Positions 1 through 7,228 of a DNA stretch of 12,242 bases are shown here, piece by piece (positions within the stretch are counted from its first letter, which is position 1; each line of letters starts with the position of its first letter). The position numbers and the translations under genes are program-made. The notes below the pieces were generated by a model. It was not told where the DNA came from, searched no databases, and saw only the letters and a list, made by a program, of their open reading frames with translations. Source of the stretch: an uncultured Clostridia bacterium (lineage in GTDB: Bacteria; Bacillota; Clostridia; Christensenellales; Aristaeellaceae); assembly GCA_934631055.1 (NCBI GenBank), contig CAKTXP010000058.1:1-12242 (forward strand), in the 5' to 3' direction.

Positions 1-1364
1 CTGCGGTAGCCGAACAGACCACGGCTCGGCACGGTGAACTCAAGGCGCACGCGGTCGGTGCCGGTCATGTTATCCATGACGCCGCGGCGGCGGCCGATCT
101 TCTCGATGACAGCGCCCGCGTACTCGCTCGGCACGTCGGCGACCATCTTCTCCATCGGCTCAAGCTTGTTGCCGTTCTCGTCGTAATGGAACAGAACCTC
201 AGGCTTGGAGACCTGGAATTCATAGCCCTGACGGCGCATATTCTCAATGAGGACGGAGAGGTGCAGCTCGCCGCGTCCGCTGACGCGGAAGGAATCGGCG
301 GAGTCGGTCTCCTCGACGCGAAGGGAAACGTCGGTCTGAAGCTCGCGCATCAGGCGGGCGCGCAGGTGGCGGGAGGTGACGTAGGTTCCCTCACGACCGG
401 CGAACGGGCTGTCGTTGACGGAGAAGGTCATGGCGACGGTCGGCTCGGTGATCTTGACGAACGGCAGAGGCTCGACGGCATCCGGCGCGCAGATGGTATC
501 GCCGATCATGATGTCTTCGATGCCAGTGACGGCGACGATCTCGCCCATGCTGGCGCTTTCGACCGGCACGCGCTTGAGTCCCTCGAACGCGAACAGGCTG
601 CTCAGGCGGAAGTTCTCGTGCAGATCCGGATTGAGGTTGTTGCAGCGGGTCGCCATGCTGTTGAGCTTGAGCGTGCCGCGGGTGATGCGACCGATGCCGA
701 TACGACCGACGAACTCATTGTAGTCGATGGTGGAGATCAGCATCTGAGCGGGGGCATCCGGATCGCCCTTCGGCGCGGGGATGTACTGGAGGATGGTCTC
801 AAACAGCGGGCGCAGGTCGCTGCTCGGCTCGTTCGGGTCGAGCGTCGCCGTACCGGCGCGGGCGCTGGCGTAGACGACCGGCGTATCGAGCTGGCTCTCG
901 TCCGCGCCGAGGTCGATCATCAGGTCGAAGGCCTCGTTGTAGACTTCTTCGCAGCGCGCGTCCGGACGATCCATCTTATTGATGACGATGATGACCGGCA
1001 GACCGAGCGCCAGCGCATGCTGGAGAACAAAACGGGTCTGCGGCATCGGACCTTCAAACGAGTCGATGAGCAGCAGAACGCCATCGACCATCTTCAGGAC
1101 GCGCTCGACCTCGCCGCCGAAATCGGCGTGACCGGGGGTATCGACGACGTTGATCTTGACGTCTTTATAATACATGGAAGTGTTCTTCGCCAGAATGGTG
1201 ATTCCGCGCTCTTTTTCGATGGCGTTGTTATCCATGACGCGGTCGGCGACCTGCTGGTTTTCGCGGAAAACGCCGCCCTGCTTGAGCATTTCGTTGACGA
1301 GCGTGGTCTTGCCGTGGTCAACGTGCGCGATAATGGCGATGTTGCGGATGTTTTCACGAATCAT
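1..1364 (-). CDS. typA: Translational GTPase TypA/BipA, 5' part (C-terminal end beyond window start)
   Basis: Ribosome-associated GTPase of the EF-G/LepA superfamily, cytosolic, implicated in ribosome assembly and in growth under stress or cold. Reading the minus strand from ATG 1364 gives an open frame to the window edge, about 454 codons of the ~610 usual for the family, so roughly the last quarter is missing. Seen: P-loop HVDHGKTT at residues 14-21, switch region with EKERGITI, DTPGH, the NKMD guanine-specificity motif, then the EF-Tu-like domain 2 and the EF-G III/V-like part (SGRGELHLSVLIENMRRQGYEF). The MIRENIRNIAIIAHVDHGKTT start matches the family N-terminus. A Shine-Dalgarno-like AGAAGGG lies 12 bases upstream, slightly far. 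The gene follows prfC on the same strand, separated by a palindrome array; I see no convincing promoter in that gap, so readthrough from prfC is plausible. Confidence 0.96.
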   Translation of the reverse strand, partial: MIRENIRNIAIIAHVDHGKTTLVNEMLKQGGVFRENQQVADRVMDNNAIEKERGITILAKNTSMYYKDVKINVVDTPGHADFGGEVERVLKMVDGVLLLIDSFEGPMPQTRFVLQHALALGLPVIIVINKMDRPDARCEEVYNEAFDLMIDLGADESQLDTPVVYASARAGTATLDPNEPSSDLRPLFETILQYIPAPKGDPDAPAQMLISTIDYNEFVGRIGIGRITRGTLKLNSMATRCNNLNPDLHENFRLSSLFAFEGLKRVPVESASMGEIVAVTGIEDIMIGDTICAPDAVEPLPFVKITEPTVAMTFSVNDSPFAGREGTYVTSRHLRARLMRELQTDVSLRVEETDSADSFRVSGRGELHLSVLIENMRRQGYEFQVSKPEVLFHYDENGNKLEPMEKMVADVPSEYAGAVIEKIGRRRGVMDNMTGTDRVRLEFTVPSRGLFGYR

Positions 1365-1419
1365 TTCCAATGGAAGCCCTTCTTTCTATATGGTTGGAAA
1401 GTAAGTGGTAAGGGAACGA

Positions 1420-1580
1420 TTGGGGCTTTGCCCCAAACCCCACCAAGAACCTGAGGTTCTTGGATTTCCCACATGATAAATGAATAAAGGAATGAATGAG
1501 ACCTTTATCGCGAAGCGATAAAGAAGCGGAAGGTGCAGGGAACTCAGTTCCCTGCCGGGAGTTTGAGGGCGGCGCCCTCA
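1420..1580. repeat. Palindrome array A (five hairpins between prfC and typA)
   Basis: The gap between prfC and typA is filled by five successive perfect inverted repeats. They are TTGGGGC/GCCCCAA with loop TTT (1420-1436); arms CCAAGAACCT with a one-base centre (1443-1463); TTTATCGC/GCGATAAA with loop GAA (1504-1522); arms GCAGGGAACT with a one-base centre (1535-1555); and TGAGGGC/GCCCTCA with loop GGC (1564-1580). The last ends 11 bases from the prfC stop codon. The first, second and third have relatives in arrays B, C and D. No hairpin is followed by a run of T on either strand, so none is a standard intrinsic terminator. Function unknown; the organisation resembles enterobacterial BIME elements. 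Confidence 0.9.
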
Positions 1581-1591
1581 ACGTGCCCCCG

Positions 1592-3202
1592 TTATCCTAA
1601 GCGGGACGCGGTCTCCGCCAGCTCCAGACCTTCGTTGTTTTCAAGCGCCCAGCGGATGGACCATTCGTTTTCAAAGAGGATGACGTCGCGCTCGCGGGCG
1701 TCCTTCGCCAGAGAAGACGTGCTGGAAAGCTTCAAATCTTCAATCGCCTTGGGCGACTTGGTGATCCAGCGCACGAAGCGATAGGGGAGCTGCTGGCGGC
1801 GGATCTCCGCGTTGTACTCCGTTTTCAGACGATGCTCAAGCACCTCGAACTGAAGCACGCCGACTACGCCGACAATAATCTCCTCGAAGCCGATGCCTGG
1901 ACGCTTGAACGTTTGAATCGCGCCTTCCTCGCTCAGCTGCAAAACGCCCTTGACGAACTGCTTGCGCTTGAGGCTGTCGATGCTGCTGACGCGCGCGAAG
2001 AACTCCGGCGCGAATACCGGAATGCCCGGATAGCGGCGCTTCTTGCCCGTGCAGAGCGAATCGCCCAGCGCAAAGATGCCGGGGTCGAACAGGCCGATGA
2101 TGTCGCCCGGATAGGCGTTTTCAACGGCTTCGCGCTCGTCCGCCATGAACTGCTGCGGCTGCTTGAGCTGAATCATCTTATTCGAGCCGCTGTGCCAGAC
2201 GGTCATGCCCTTGGTGAACACGCCCGAACAGATGCGCATGAACGCCAGCCGGTCGCGGTGCGCGGGGTTCATGTTCGCCTGGATCTTGAAGATGAAGCCG
2301 GAAAAATCCGGATCATCCGCCACAACCAGACCGTCGTCGCTCTCGTGCGCGGCGGGCGGGGTGGAATACTCCAGGAAGCGGGTCAGGAACGGCTCAACGC
2401 CGAAGTTGGTGATGGCGGAGCCGAAGAACATCGGCGTCAGCTCGCCCTTGCGGACAAGCTCCAGATCGAACGAATCGCCGGCGATGTCCAGCAGTTCGAT
2501 TTCGTCCATCAAACGCTTGTAAAGGCGGTCGCCCAGCAGCTCGGGCAGATGCGGATCGTCAAGCGGCACATCCTGCTTTTCGACGCGGGTCTTGCCGTGG
2601 TCGCCGGACTCGTAAAGCTCAACCATCTGCGTATCGCGATGGTAAACGCCCTTGAAATCGCCGTCCGTGCCGATGGGCCAGTTGATCGGGCAGGCGCGGA
2701 TGCCCAGCACCTGCTCCATTTCCTCCATCAGGGAGAACGGGTCTTTGCCGGCGCGGTCCATCTTGTTGACGAATGTGAAAATCGGGATATTGCGCAGGCG
2801 GCAGACCTTGAAGAGCTTGATGGTCTGCGCTTCGACGCCCTTTGCCGCGTCGATCAGCATGACGGCGCTGTCCGCGGCGACAAGCACGCGGTAGGTATCC
2901 TCGGAGAAGTCCTGGTGACCAGGCGTGTCGAGGATATTGATGTGATAACCGTCAAACTCGAACTGCATGGCAGAGGAGGTCACGGAAATGCCGCGCTGTT
3001 TCTCGATATCCATCCAGTCGCTGGTGGCGTGTTTATCGCTCTTGCGGGCTTTGACGGAACCGGCGGTGCGAATCGCGCCCGAATAGAGCAGCAGCTTTTC
3101 GGTCAGCGTCGTTTTACCGGCGTCCGGGTGGGAGATAATGGCGAACGTCCGGCGGCGGGCGGTTTCTGCCGCGAGCGAACCGGGCATCGGCGTATCAGGC
3201 AT
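1592..3202 (-). CDS. prfC: Peptide chain release factor 3 (RF3)
   Basis: GTPase that removes RF1 or RF2 from the ribosome after peptide release, thereby recycling class I release factors. The product is 536 residues, close to the 529 of E. coli RF3. Seen: P-loop SHPDAGKTT at residues 24-32, the RF3-type switch segment SDWMDIEKQRGISVTSS, DTPGHQDF at 92-99 and NKMD at 146-149. The C-terminal part carries the RF3 signature segments GVVGVLQFEVLEHRL and RWIT. The frame runs open further upstream, but ATG 3202 is chosen because a perfect AAGGAGG (3210-3216) lies 7 bases before it and the family N-terminus begins here; the extra 41 upstream codons overlap the promoter. A sigmaA-type promoter lies about 70 bases upstream. 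typA follows on the same strand after array A, so two translational GTPases are in tandem. Confidence 0.98.
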   Translation of the reverse strand: MPDTPMPGSLAAETARRRTFAIISHPDAGKTTLTEKLLLYSGAIRTAGSVKARKSDKHATSDWMDIEKQRGISVTSSAMQFEFDGYHINILDTPGHQDFSEDTYRVLVAADSAVMLIDAAKGVEAQTIKLFKVCRLRNIPIFTFVNKMDRAGKDPFSLMEEMEQVLGIRACPINWPIGTDGDFKGVYHRDTQMVELYESGDHGKTRVEKQDVPLDDPHLPELLGDRLYKRLMDEIELLDIAGDSFDLELVRKGELTPMFFGSAITNFGVEPFLTRFLEYSTPPAAHESDDGLVVADDPDFSGFIFKIQANMNPAHRDRLAFMRICSGVFTKGMTVWHSGSNKMIQLKQPQQFMADEREAVENAYPGDIIGLFDPGIFALGDSLCTGKKRRYPGIPVFAPEFFARVSSIDSLKRKQFVKGVLQLSEEGAIQTFKRPGIGFEEIIVGVVGVLQFEVLEHRLKTEYNAEIRRQQLPYRFVRWITKSPKAIEDLKLSSTSSLAKDARERDVILFENEWSIRWALENNEGLELAETASRLG

Positions 3203-3272
3203 GATAGATCCTCCTTGGGGACGATATAAAGGGGCGGCAATGCGCCCTACGGCTACTTTCAAACAATCATAT

Positions 3273-3301
3273 AGTATATCATAAACGATAACGCTTGAAA
3301 A
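3273..3301 (-). promoter_or_regulatory. SigmaA-type promoter of prfC
   Basis: On the minus strand, TTTTCA (-35, 3296-3301) and TATACT (-10, 3273-3278) are separated by exactly 17 bases. The -10 matches consensus at five of six positions and the -35 at four of six. The predicted transcript starts near 3266, giving a leader of about 65 bases. That leader contains a small hairpin (GGGCG/CGCCC near 3233-3248) and then the strong AAGGAGG site. The leader hairpin has no T-run and its role, if any, is unknown. Confidence 0.7.
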
Positions 3302-3381
3302 GCTGAAAGGTGCAAAAAAAACCATGAAGAAAATGCAATATTCGGAAACAAATCGGCATGGAACTGCCTGCTGTAACGGAA

Positions 3382-3433
3382 GACCTCGTCCGTCGTCGCT
3401 GCGCTCAGCTGCTTTTCCTAAAGGGGAAGCTTA
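3382..3433. repeat. Degenerate interspersed repeat fragment (Clostridial hairpin-plus-tail type)
   Basis: Read on the minus strand, this is a hairpin (GCTTCCCC/GGAAAAGC, 3411-3430, two G-T pairs) followed by a tail with CAGCTGAGCGCAGCGACGAC. The form, a short hairpin of CCC and GGG arms followed by AGCTG...GCG...GACGAGG, resembles a family of short interspersed repeats I know from many Clostridial genomes. The unit at 7165-7220 appears to be a distant relative. It carries no coding sequence. The rest of the gap between 3302 and 3485, apart from this fragment and the matE terminator, shows nothing I can name. Confidence 0.45.
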
Positions 3434-3439
3434 AATCTT

Positions 3440-3475
3440 AAATATAGAAATCCCCTCTCCGCAACGGGAGAGGGG
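3440..3475 (-). terminator. Intrinsic terminator of the MATE gene
   Basis: On the minus strand, just after the matE stop codon, CCCCTCTCC (3467-3475) pairs perfectly with GGAGAGGGG (3452-3460) across a six-base loop. The stem is followed by the T-rich stretch ATTTCTATATTT. The stem begins 10 bases after the stop codon. The T-run is interrupted, so efficiency may be moderate. Confidence 0.8.
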
Positions 3476-3485
3476 AAAAGAAAGC

Positions 3486-4859
3486 TTACGCTCTTTTCGC
3501 TTCGCGCTTTTCAAACGCGTGCATCCAGTCCGCTTTGAAATAGTAGACGGTAAAGACGAGCGTACTCAGGCTCCAGGTGATCGGATATGCCCAGGAGACC
3601 GTTTGCAGCACGGGAAAGAATTGCGTAGCGACGGTCACATAGGTGACGCGGATGATGCACCAGCACACCATCATGACCAGCATCGGCACGGTCGATTTGC
3701 CCGCGCCGCGGAAGATCGCCGCCATGCAGTGCGAATACGCCAGCAGGAAGAAGAAAGGCGTGGTCGTGCGCTCGTGAAGCACGCCATAGGCGATGGACTC
3801 TGGGTCGTTGGTGAACAGACCGATGAGCTTCGGGGAGAAGATGAAGATAAGCAGCGCGACGGTCTCGGCGATGATGACCGAGCAGGTGATGCCGAAGCGG
3901 ATGCCCTTCTTAACGCGGTCGTACTGCTTGGCGCCGAGGTTCTGGCTGACAAACGTCGTCAGGGACATGGTGAAGCAGGTGACGGGCAGGAAGCCGAATC
4001 CCTCGATGCGGCTGTGCGCGCCGCAGCCCGCCATCGCCGCCGCGCCGAACATATTGATATTGCTCTGCACGACGACGTTGCCGATGGAAATGATGCTGTT
4101 CTGCAAACCGGCAGGCAGACCGTTTTGTAAAATCTCAATCAGCGCGCGCTTTTCAAAACGGATCTTGCGCAGGTCTACGCGATAGGAACGGTCGCTGCGG
4201 ATCAGCCGCGCCATGCAGAGCAGCATGCTGACCAGCTGAGAAATCGCCGTTGCCGCCGCCGCCGCGCCGACACCCATATGGAACACGCCGACGAACGTCA
4301 GATCCAGCACGATGTTGATGATGGAGGAAATGATGAGGTATTGCAGAGGATGCTTGCTGTCGCCGGTCGCCTGTAAGATGCCCATGCAGATATTATAGAG
4401 GACAAAGGCGAGAGAGCCGGTGAAATACGTTCTGAAATAGCTGATGGAGTTGGGAAGGACGGTCTCCGGCGTACCCATGAGCCGGAGCATGATGGGGGAG
4501 AGCCACATGCCGATGACGGTCAACGCAAGACCGGCGGCAATGCCGAACGCGAGCAGCGTGTGGATGGTCTTTTGCATGCGCTCTTTGTCCTTCGCGCCGT
4601 AATAGCGCGCGATGACGACGCCCGCGCCCATGGAGATGCCGTTGACCAGACCGACCATCAGGAAAATCAGGTTGCCGGAGGAGCTGACGGCGGCAAGGGC
4701 TTCGCTGCCCAGAAAGTTGCCGACGATCAGCGAGTCCGCCGTGTTATACAGCTGCTGGAAGAGGTTGCCGAGGAACAGAGGCAGGGCAAAGGAAATGATG
4801 CCCCTGGAGATGGAACCTTCCGTCAGCGAGGCGGAGGGGGAAGATGAGTGTAAGCGCAT
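3486..4859 (-). CDS. MATE-family efflux transporter
   Basis: Integral membrane exporter of the multidrug and toxic compound extrusion family, expected to use an H+ or Na+ gradient to expel drugs or metabolites. The 457 residues match the usual ~450 and the hydrophobic pattern fits twelve membrane helices in two similar halves. Seen: the family N-terminal segment GIISFALPLFLGNLFQQLYN, and the paired motif at the end of equivalent loops in each half, LQATGDSKHPL and FRGAGKSTVPM. The subfamily resembles the many uncharacterised Clostridial MATE proteins, so the substrate cannot be named. ATG 4859 is chosen over an in-frame ATG 11 codons upstream because GGAGG (4870-4874) lies 10 bases before it. 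The gene has its own promoter and terminator and stands as a single unit between argG and prfC. Confidence 0.95.
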   Translation of the reverse strand: MRLHSSSPSASLTEGSISRGIISFALPLFLGNLFQQLYNTADSLIVGNFLGSEALAAVSSSGNLIFLMVGLVNGISMGAGVVIARYYGAKDKERMQKTIHTLLAFGIAAGLALTVIGMWLSPIMLRLMGTPETVLPNSISYFRTYFTGSLAFVLYNICMGILQATGDSKHPLQYLIISSIINIVLDLTFVGVFHMGVGAAAAATAISQLVSMLLCMARLIRSDRSYRVDLRKIRFEKRALIEILQNGLPAGLQNSIISIGNVVVQSNINMFGAAAMAGCGAHSRIEGFGFLPVTCFTMSLTTFVSQNLGAKQYDRVKKGIRFGITCSVIIAETVALLIFIFSPKLIGLFTNDPESIAYGVLHERTTTPFFFLLAYSHCMAAIFRGAGKSTVPMLVMMVCWCIIRVTYVTVATQFFPVLQTVSWAYPITWSLSTLVFTVYYFKADWMHAFEKREAKRA

Positions 4860-4944
4860 GAAGCCATATCCTCCGTATAAAAAAGTATGCACGTCTTATC
4901 AAATTGTCAACCCTTGAAAGAACGCATAAACGCACCTTTTCCAT

Positions 4945-4973
4945 TATACGCCCTTTATTGCAAGGTTGCAATA
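4945..4973 (-). promoter_or_regulatory. SigmaA-type promoter of the MATE gene
   Basis: Minus strand TTGCAA and a perfect TATAAT are separated by 17 bases (within GCGTATAATGG), just downstream of the argG terminator. A second perfect -35, TTGACA, occurs about 40 bases further downstream (near 4909-4914). Only a poor -10 sits 15-17 bases from it, so a second start is possible but weak. The leader from the main promoter would be about 80 bases. Confidence 0.75.
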
Positions 4974-4987
4974 GAAAAATCACAATG

Positions 4988-5019
4988 AAAAAAAGCAGGG
5001 ATGCTTTCCGCATCCCTGT
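4988..5019 (-). terminator. Intrinsic terminator of argG
   Basis: On the minus strand, 15 bases after the argG stop codon, the arm CAGGGATGC pairs perfectly with GCATCCCTG across the loop GGAAA. The stem is followed by seven T residues (4988-4994 on the plus strand read as A). The complementary side is also flanked by an A/T run, so the structure could act in both directions. It is a textbook intrinsic terminator and isolates argG from the MATE gene. Confidence 0.95.
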
Positions 5020-5034
5020 AAAAAAGTTGACAAA

Positions 5035-6264
5035 TTACTTTTTCAGCCCAGCCTTTTCCTTCATCATTGCCTGAACCTTCAGCGGCAGACCGTAGAGGTT
5101 GATGAAGCCCGCGGAATCCTTGTGGCTGTACATCTCGCCGGAGTCGCCGAACGTCGCGATGTCCTCCATATACAGGCTGTACGGAGAGGTCACGCCCGCG
5201 CCGATGCAGTTGCCCTTGTAGAGCTTGAGCTTCGCCGTGCCGGTGACGTACTTCTGGGTCACGTCCACGAACGCGGACAGACCTTCGCGCAGCGGCGTAT
5301 ACCACAGACCGTTGTAAACCAGCTCGGCAAACTTGACCGCAACCTGATCCTTGTAATGGTAGGTATCGCGATCGACGGTGATCTCTTCCAAATTGCGGTG
5401 AGCCGCATAGAGCAGCGTTCCGCCCGGCGTCTCATATACGCCGCGGGACTTCATGCCGACCAGACGGTTCTCAACCATGTCGGCGATGCCCACGCCGTTG
5501 CGCGCCGCGATCTCGTTGCATTTTTCAAGCAGCGATACCGCGTCCATCTTCTCGCCGTTGACGGCAACCGGAACGCCCTGCTCAAAGTCGATGGTCACAT
5601 ACTCAGGCTTGTCCGGCGCATCCTCTGGATGCTTGCAGATGAGCGGCAGGTCGCGCGGCGGCTCGTTCGCCGGATCTTCAAGGTCGCAGCCCTCATGGGA
5701 GAGATGCCAGATGTTGCGATCCATGGAATACGGACGATCCTTCTTGACCGGTACCGGAATACCGCGCGCGTCGGCGTACTCGATCTCTTCTTCGCGGGTC
5801 TTGATGTCCCACTCGCGCCACGGCGCGATGATCGGCATATTCGGTGCAAACGCCTTGATGGACAGCTCAAAACGCACCTGATCGTTGCCCTTGCCGGTGC
5901 AGCCGTGGCAGATGGCGTCACAGCCTTCCTTCTCGGCGATCTCCACCAGACGCTTGGCAATCAGCGGACGGGCGAAGGACGTGCCCAGCAGATACTTGCC
6001 CTCGTAAACGGCGTCCGCCTTGAGCGTCGGCCAGATGAAATCCTCAACGAATTCCTTGCGCAGGTCTTCGATGTAGAGCTTCTCCGCGCCGGTCTTTTTC
6101 GCCTTTTCATGCAGAGGGGCAAGCTCTTCGCCCTGACCGACGTCTGCCGCGCAGCAGATCACGGCGCAGCCGTAATTTTCCTTGAGCCACGGGATGATGA
6201 TGGAGGTATCCAGTCCGCCAGAGTAAGCGAGGAGAACGCGCTTGTAAGTCTTTTTATCAGCCAT
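5035..6264 (-). CDS. argG: Argininosuccinate synthase
   Basis: Cytosolic enzyme that joins citrulline and aspartate with ATP to form argininosuccinate, the penultimate step of arginine synthesis. The product is 409 residues, near the family's ~400. Seen: ATP-pyrophosphatase loop AYSGGLDTS at residues 13-21, CHGCTGKGNDQVRFE at 119-133 (ATP and citrulline/aspartate site), and SMDRNIWHLSHEGCDLEDP at 181-199. ATG 6264 is preferred to the in-frame ATG three codons earlier: AGGAAGG (6274-6280) sits 9 bases before the chosen codon but directly abuts the earlier one. argH, its usual partner, is not next to it: the gene is followed at once by a strong terminator and then by the unrelated MATE gene. 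The promoter is overlapped by ARG-box-like sites, so arginine-dependent repression is likely. Confidence 0.98.
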   Translation of the reverse strand: MADKKTYKRVLLAYSGGLDTSIIIPWLKENYGCAVICCAADVGQGEELAPLHEKAKKTGAEKLYIEDLRKEFVEDFIWPTLKADAVYEGKYLLGTSFARPLIAKRLVEIAEKEGCDAICHGCTGKGNDQVRFELSIKAFAPNMPIIAPWREWDIKTREEEIEYADARGIPVPVKKDRPYSMDRNIWHLSHEGCDLEDPANEPPRDLPLICKHPEDAPDKPEYVTIDFEQGVPVAVNGEKMDAVSLLEKCNEIAARNGVGIADMVENRLVGMKSRGVYETPGGTLLYAAHRNLEEITVDRDTYHYKDQVAVKFAELVYNGLWYTPLREGLSAFVDVTQKYVTGTAKLKLYKGNCIGAGVTSPYSLYMEDIATFGDSGEMYSHKDSAGFINLYGLPLKVQAMMKEKAGLKK

Positions 6265-6330
6265 GTGAAACATCCTTCCTATGTCCGCCCGGCGGCTCTG
6301 CGTCAGGGGAATTGCTTGATTGATGAGTGC

Positions 6331-6359
6331 ATTATAGCGCGGAACTTATAAAAATGCAA
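6331..6359 (-). promoter_or_regulatory. Promoter of argG
   Basis: On the minus strand a perfect -10 TATAAT (6331-6336) is preceded, after 17 bases, by TTGCAT (6354-6359), a weak -35. The predicted leader is about 60 bases. The -35 and spacer are covered by an ARG-box-like sequence, which fits a repressible promoter. Confidence 0.7.
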
Positions 6360-6379
6360 TACTTGTGATTAAATATTCC
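6345..6379. promoter_or_regulatory. Two tandem ARG-box-like operators (ArgR/AhrC)
   Basis: CTTATAAAAATGCAA (6345-6359) resembles the AhrC operator form TGAATAAAAATGCAA known from Bacillus, with 12 of 15 positions alike by eye. TGATTAAATATTCC (6366-6379) matches the ArgR form TGAAT-WWWW-ATTCA at 12 of 14 positions. Their centres are about 20 bases apart, which fits the two-turn spacing of paired ARG boxes bound by one ArgR hexamer. The first overlaps the argG -35 and spacer. The regulator gene itself is not in the window. Confidence 0.6.
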
Positions 6380-6507
6380 GTACAAACGGCGATATTTGGC
6401 GGAAATGGTGTACAAATCTGCATAATAACTGTGGAATATGCAAATAAGATTCGTTTGAGCGTGTATAATGCTGTGTATAAATCGTATGCAGCAGATGGGC
6501 GGCGCGA

Positions 6508-6536
6508 TTGACAGCGGAATGAAAATAGGCTAAACT
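6508..6536 (+). promoter_or_regulatory. SigmaA-type promoter of ruvC
   Basis: A perfect TTGACA (6508-6513) is followed after exactly 17 bases by TAAACT (6531-6536, four of six). The predicted start near 6543 leaves a leader of under 60 bases to the ruvC TTG codon. A stand-alone TATAAT at 6464-6469 has no good -35 and is less likely. No SOS-type operator (Bacillus GAAC-N4-GTTC) was seen near it. Confidence 0.7.
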
Positions 6537-6600
6537 GAACCGGTCATGATTAAATGAGGCGTTTTTATGCAGATATGAACCGCCGAAGGCAGGAAGAATA

Positions 6601-7095
6601 TTGAGAATATTGGGCATTGACCCCGGTCTGGCGACGATGGGCTGGGGCGTGATCGAATCCGACGGATACAGGGAAAAGCTGGTGCAGTACGGTGCGCTGC
6701 TGACCTATCCGCGGGATACGTTCCCGACGCGCCTGCGGTGCATTTACACCGGCGTCAAGGGACTCTTGCAGACGTTTCAGCCGGAGGAGATCGCGTTTGA
6801 GGAGCTGTTTTTCTCCAAAAACGTGACGACCGGCATACAGGTCGGCGGCGCGCGCGGCGTGGCGCTCGTCGCCTGCCAGGAATATACGGATAAGCTGTTT
6901 GAGTATACGCCGATGCAGATCAAACAGGCGGTCGTCGGCTACGGCGGCGCAGACAAGCATCAGGTTCAGATGATGGTGCGCATGCTGCTGGGGCTCAAGG
7001 AAATCCCCAAGCCGGACGACGCCGCCGACGCGGTTGCCTGCGCGATCACCCATGCCCATGCGGGCGCGGGACGGGCGCAGTTCAGGATCAAATAA
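6601..7095 (+). CDS. ruvC: Holliday junction resolvase RuvC
   Basis: Dimeric endonuclease that cuts four-way DNA junctions symmetrically with Mg2+ at the end of recombination. The product has 164 residues, the normal family length. Seen: MRILGIDPG start with catalytic Asp7, the acidic pair EE at 67-68 in IAFEELFFSKN matching E. coli Glu66, and PDDAADAVACAITH near 138-151 supplying the last two catalytic aspartates (140 and 143). All four acidic residues are therefore present. Translation starts at TTG 6601, with AGGAAG four bases before it. The family N-terminus begins exactly here, so the unusual start codon is well supported. ruvA lies 133 bases downstream rather than overlapping, with a repeat-like unit in between. 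The divergent neighbour is argG, unrelated in function. Confidence 0.97.
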   Translation: MRILGIDPGLATMGWGVIESDGYREKLVQYGALLTYPRDTFPTRLRCIYTGVKGLLQTFQPEEIAFEELFFSKNVTTGIQVGGARGVALVACQEYTDKLFEYTPMQIKQAVVGYGGADKHQVQMMVRMLLGLKEIPKPDDAADAVACAITHAHAGAGRAQFRIK

Positions 7096-7164
7096 GCCCT
7101 CTCCAGCTCGATTTGTCCGCCGTCTCTCCCGAAGTGGAAAGGTCGCGGAAATCGGGGCGGATCG

Positions 7165-7220
7165 GCTTGGCGCTCCCTTTGGGAGCGCTGCCAGATGAAA
7201 GCTGACTGAGAGGGAGGAAA
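7165..7220 (+). repeat. Interspersed repeat unit between ruvC and ruvA
   Basis: A hairpin GCGCTCCC/GGGAGCGC with loop TTT (7170-7188) is followed by TGCCAGATGAAAGCTGACTG and AGAGGGAGG. This is the hairpin-plus-AGCTGACTGAGGG form of a short interspersed repeat that I recognise from Clostridial genomes, here complete at its right end. That right end runs straight into the ruvA ribosome-binding site, so part of the site may derive from the repeat. The rest of the gap (7096-7164) contains nothing I can name. Confidence 0.55.
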
Positions 7221-7228
7221 GGACAATC

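Noticed and set aside
186..1454. 422-codon open frame on the plus strand
   Set aside because: It lies opposite typA and its translation has no family motifs. Long antisense frames are common in GC-rich genes.
1420..1580. Intrinsic terminators for prfC within array A
   Set aside because: The stems are strong but none is followed by a T-run on the minus strand, so standard intrinsic termination is not supported.
1832..3229. 465-codon open frame on the plus strand
   Set aside because: It is antisense to prfC, which shows all its GTPase motifs and a perfect ribosome-binding site. The antisense product is rich in Arg, His, Val and Asp with no recognisable domain.
4890..4892. Upstream ATG of the MATE gene as start
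   Set aside because: It would place the GGAGG ribosome-binding site inside the coding sequence and add 11 residues not typical of the family.
5122..6351. 409-codon open frame on the plus strand
   Set aside because: It is the complement of argG, with no ribosome-binding site or motif of its own.
6464..6469. TATAAT as the ruvC -10 box
   Set aside because: No acceptable -35 at 16-18 bases. The TTGACA/TAAACT pair closer to the gene is better.
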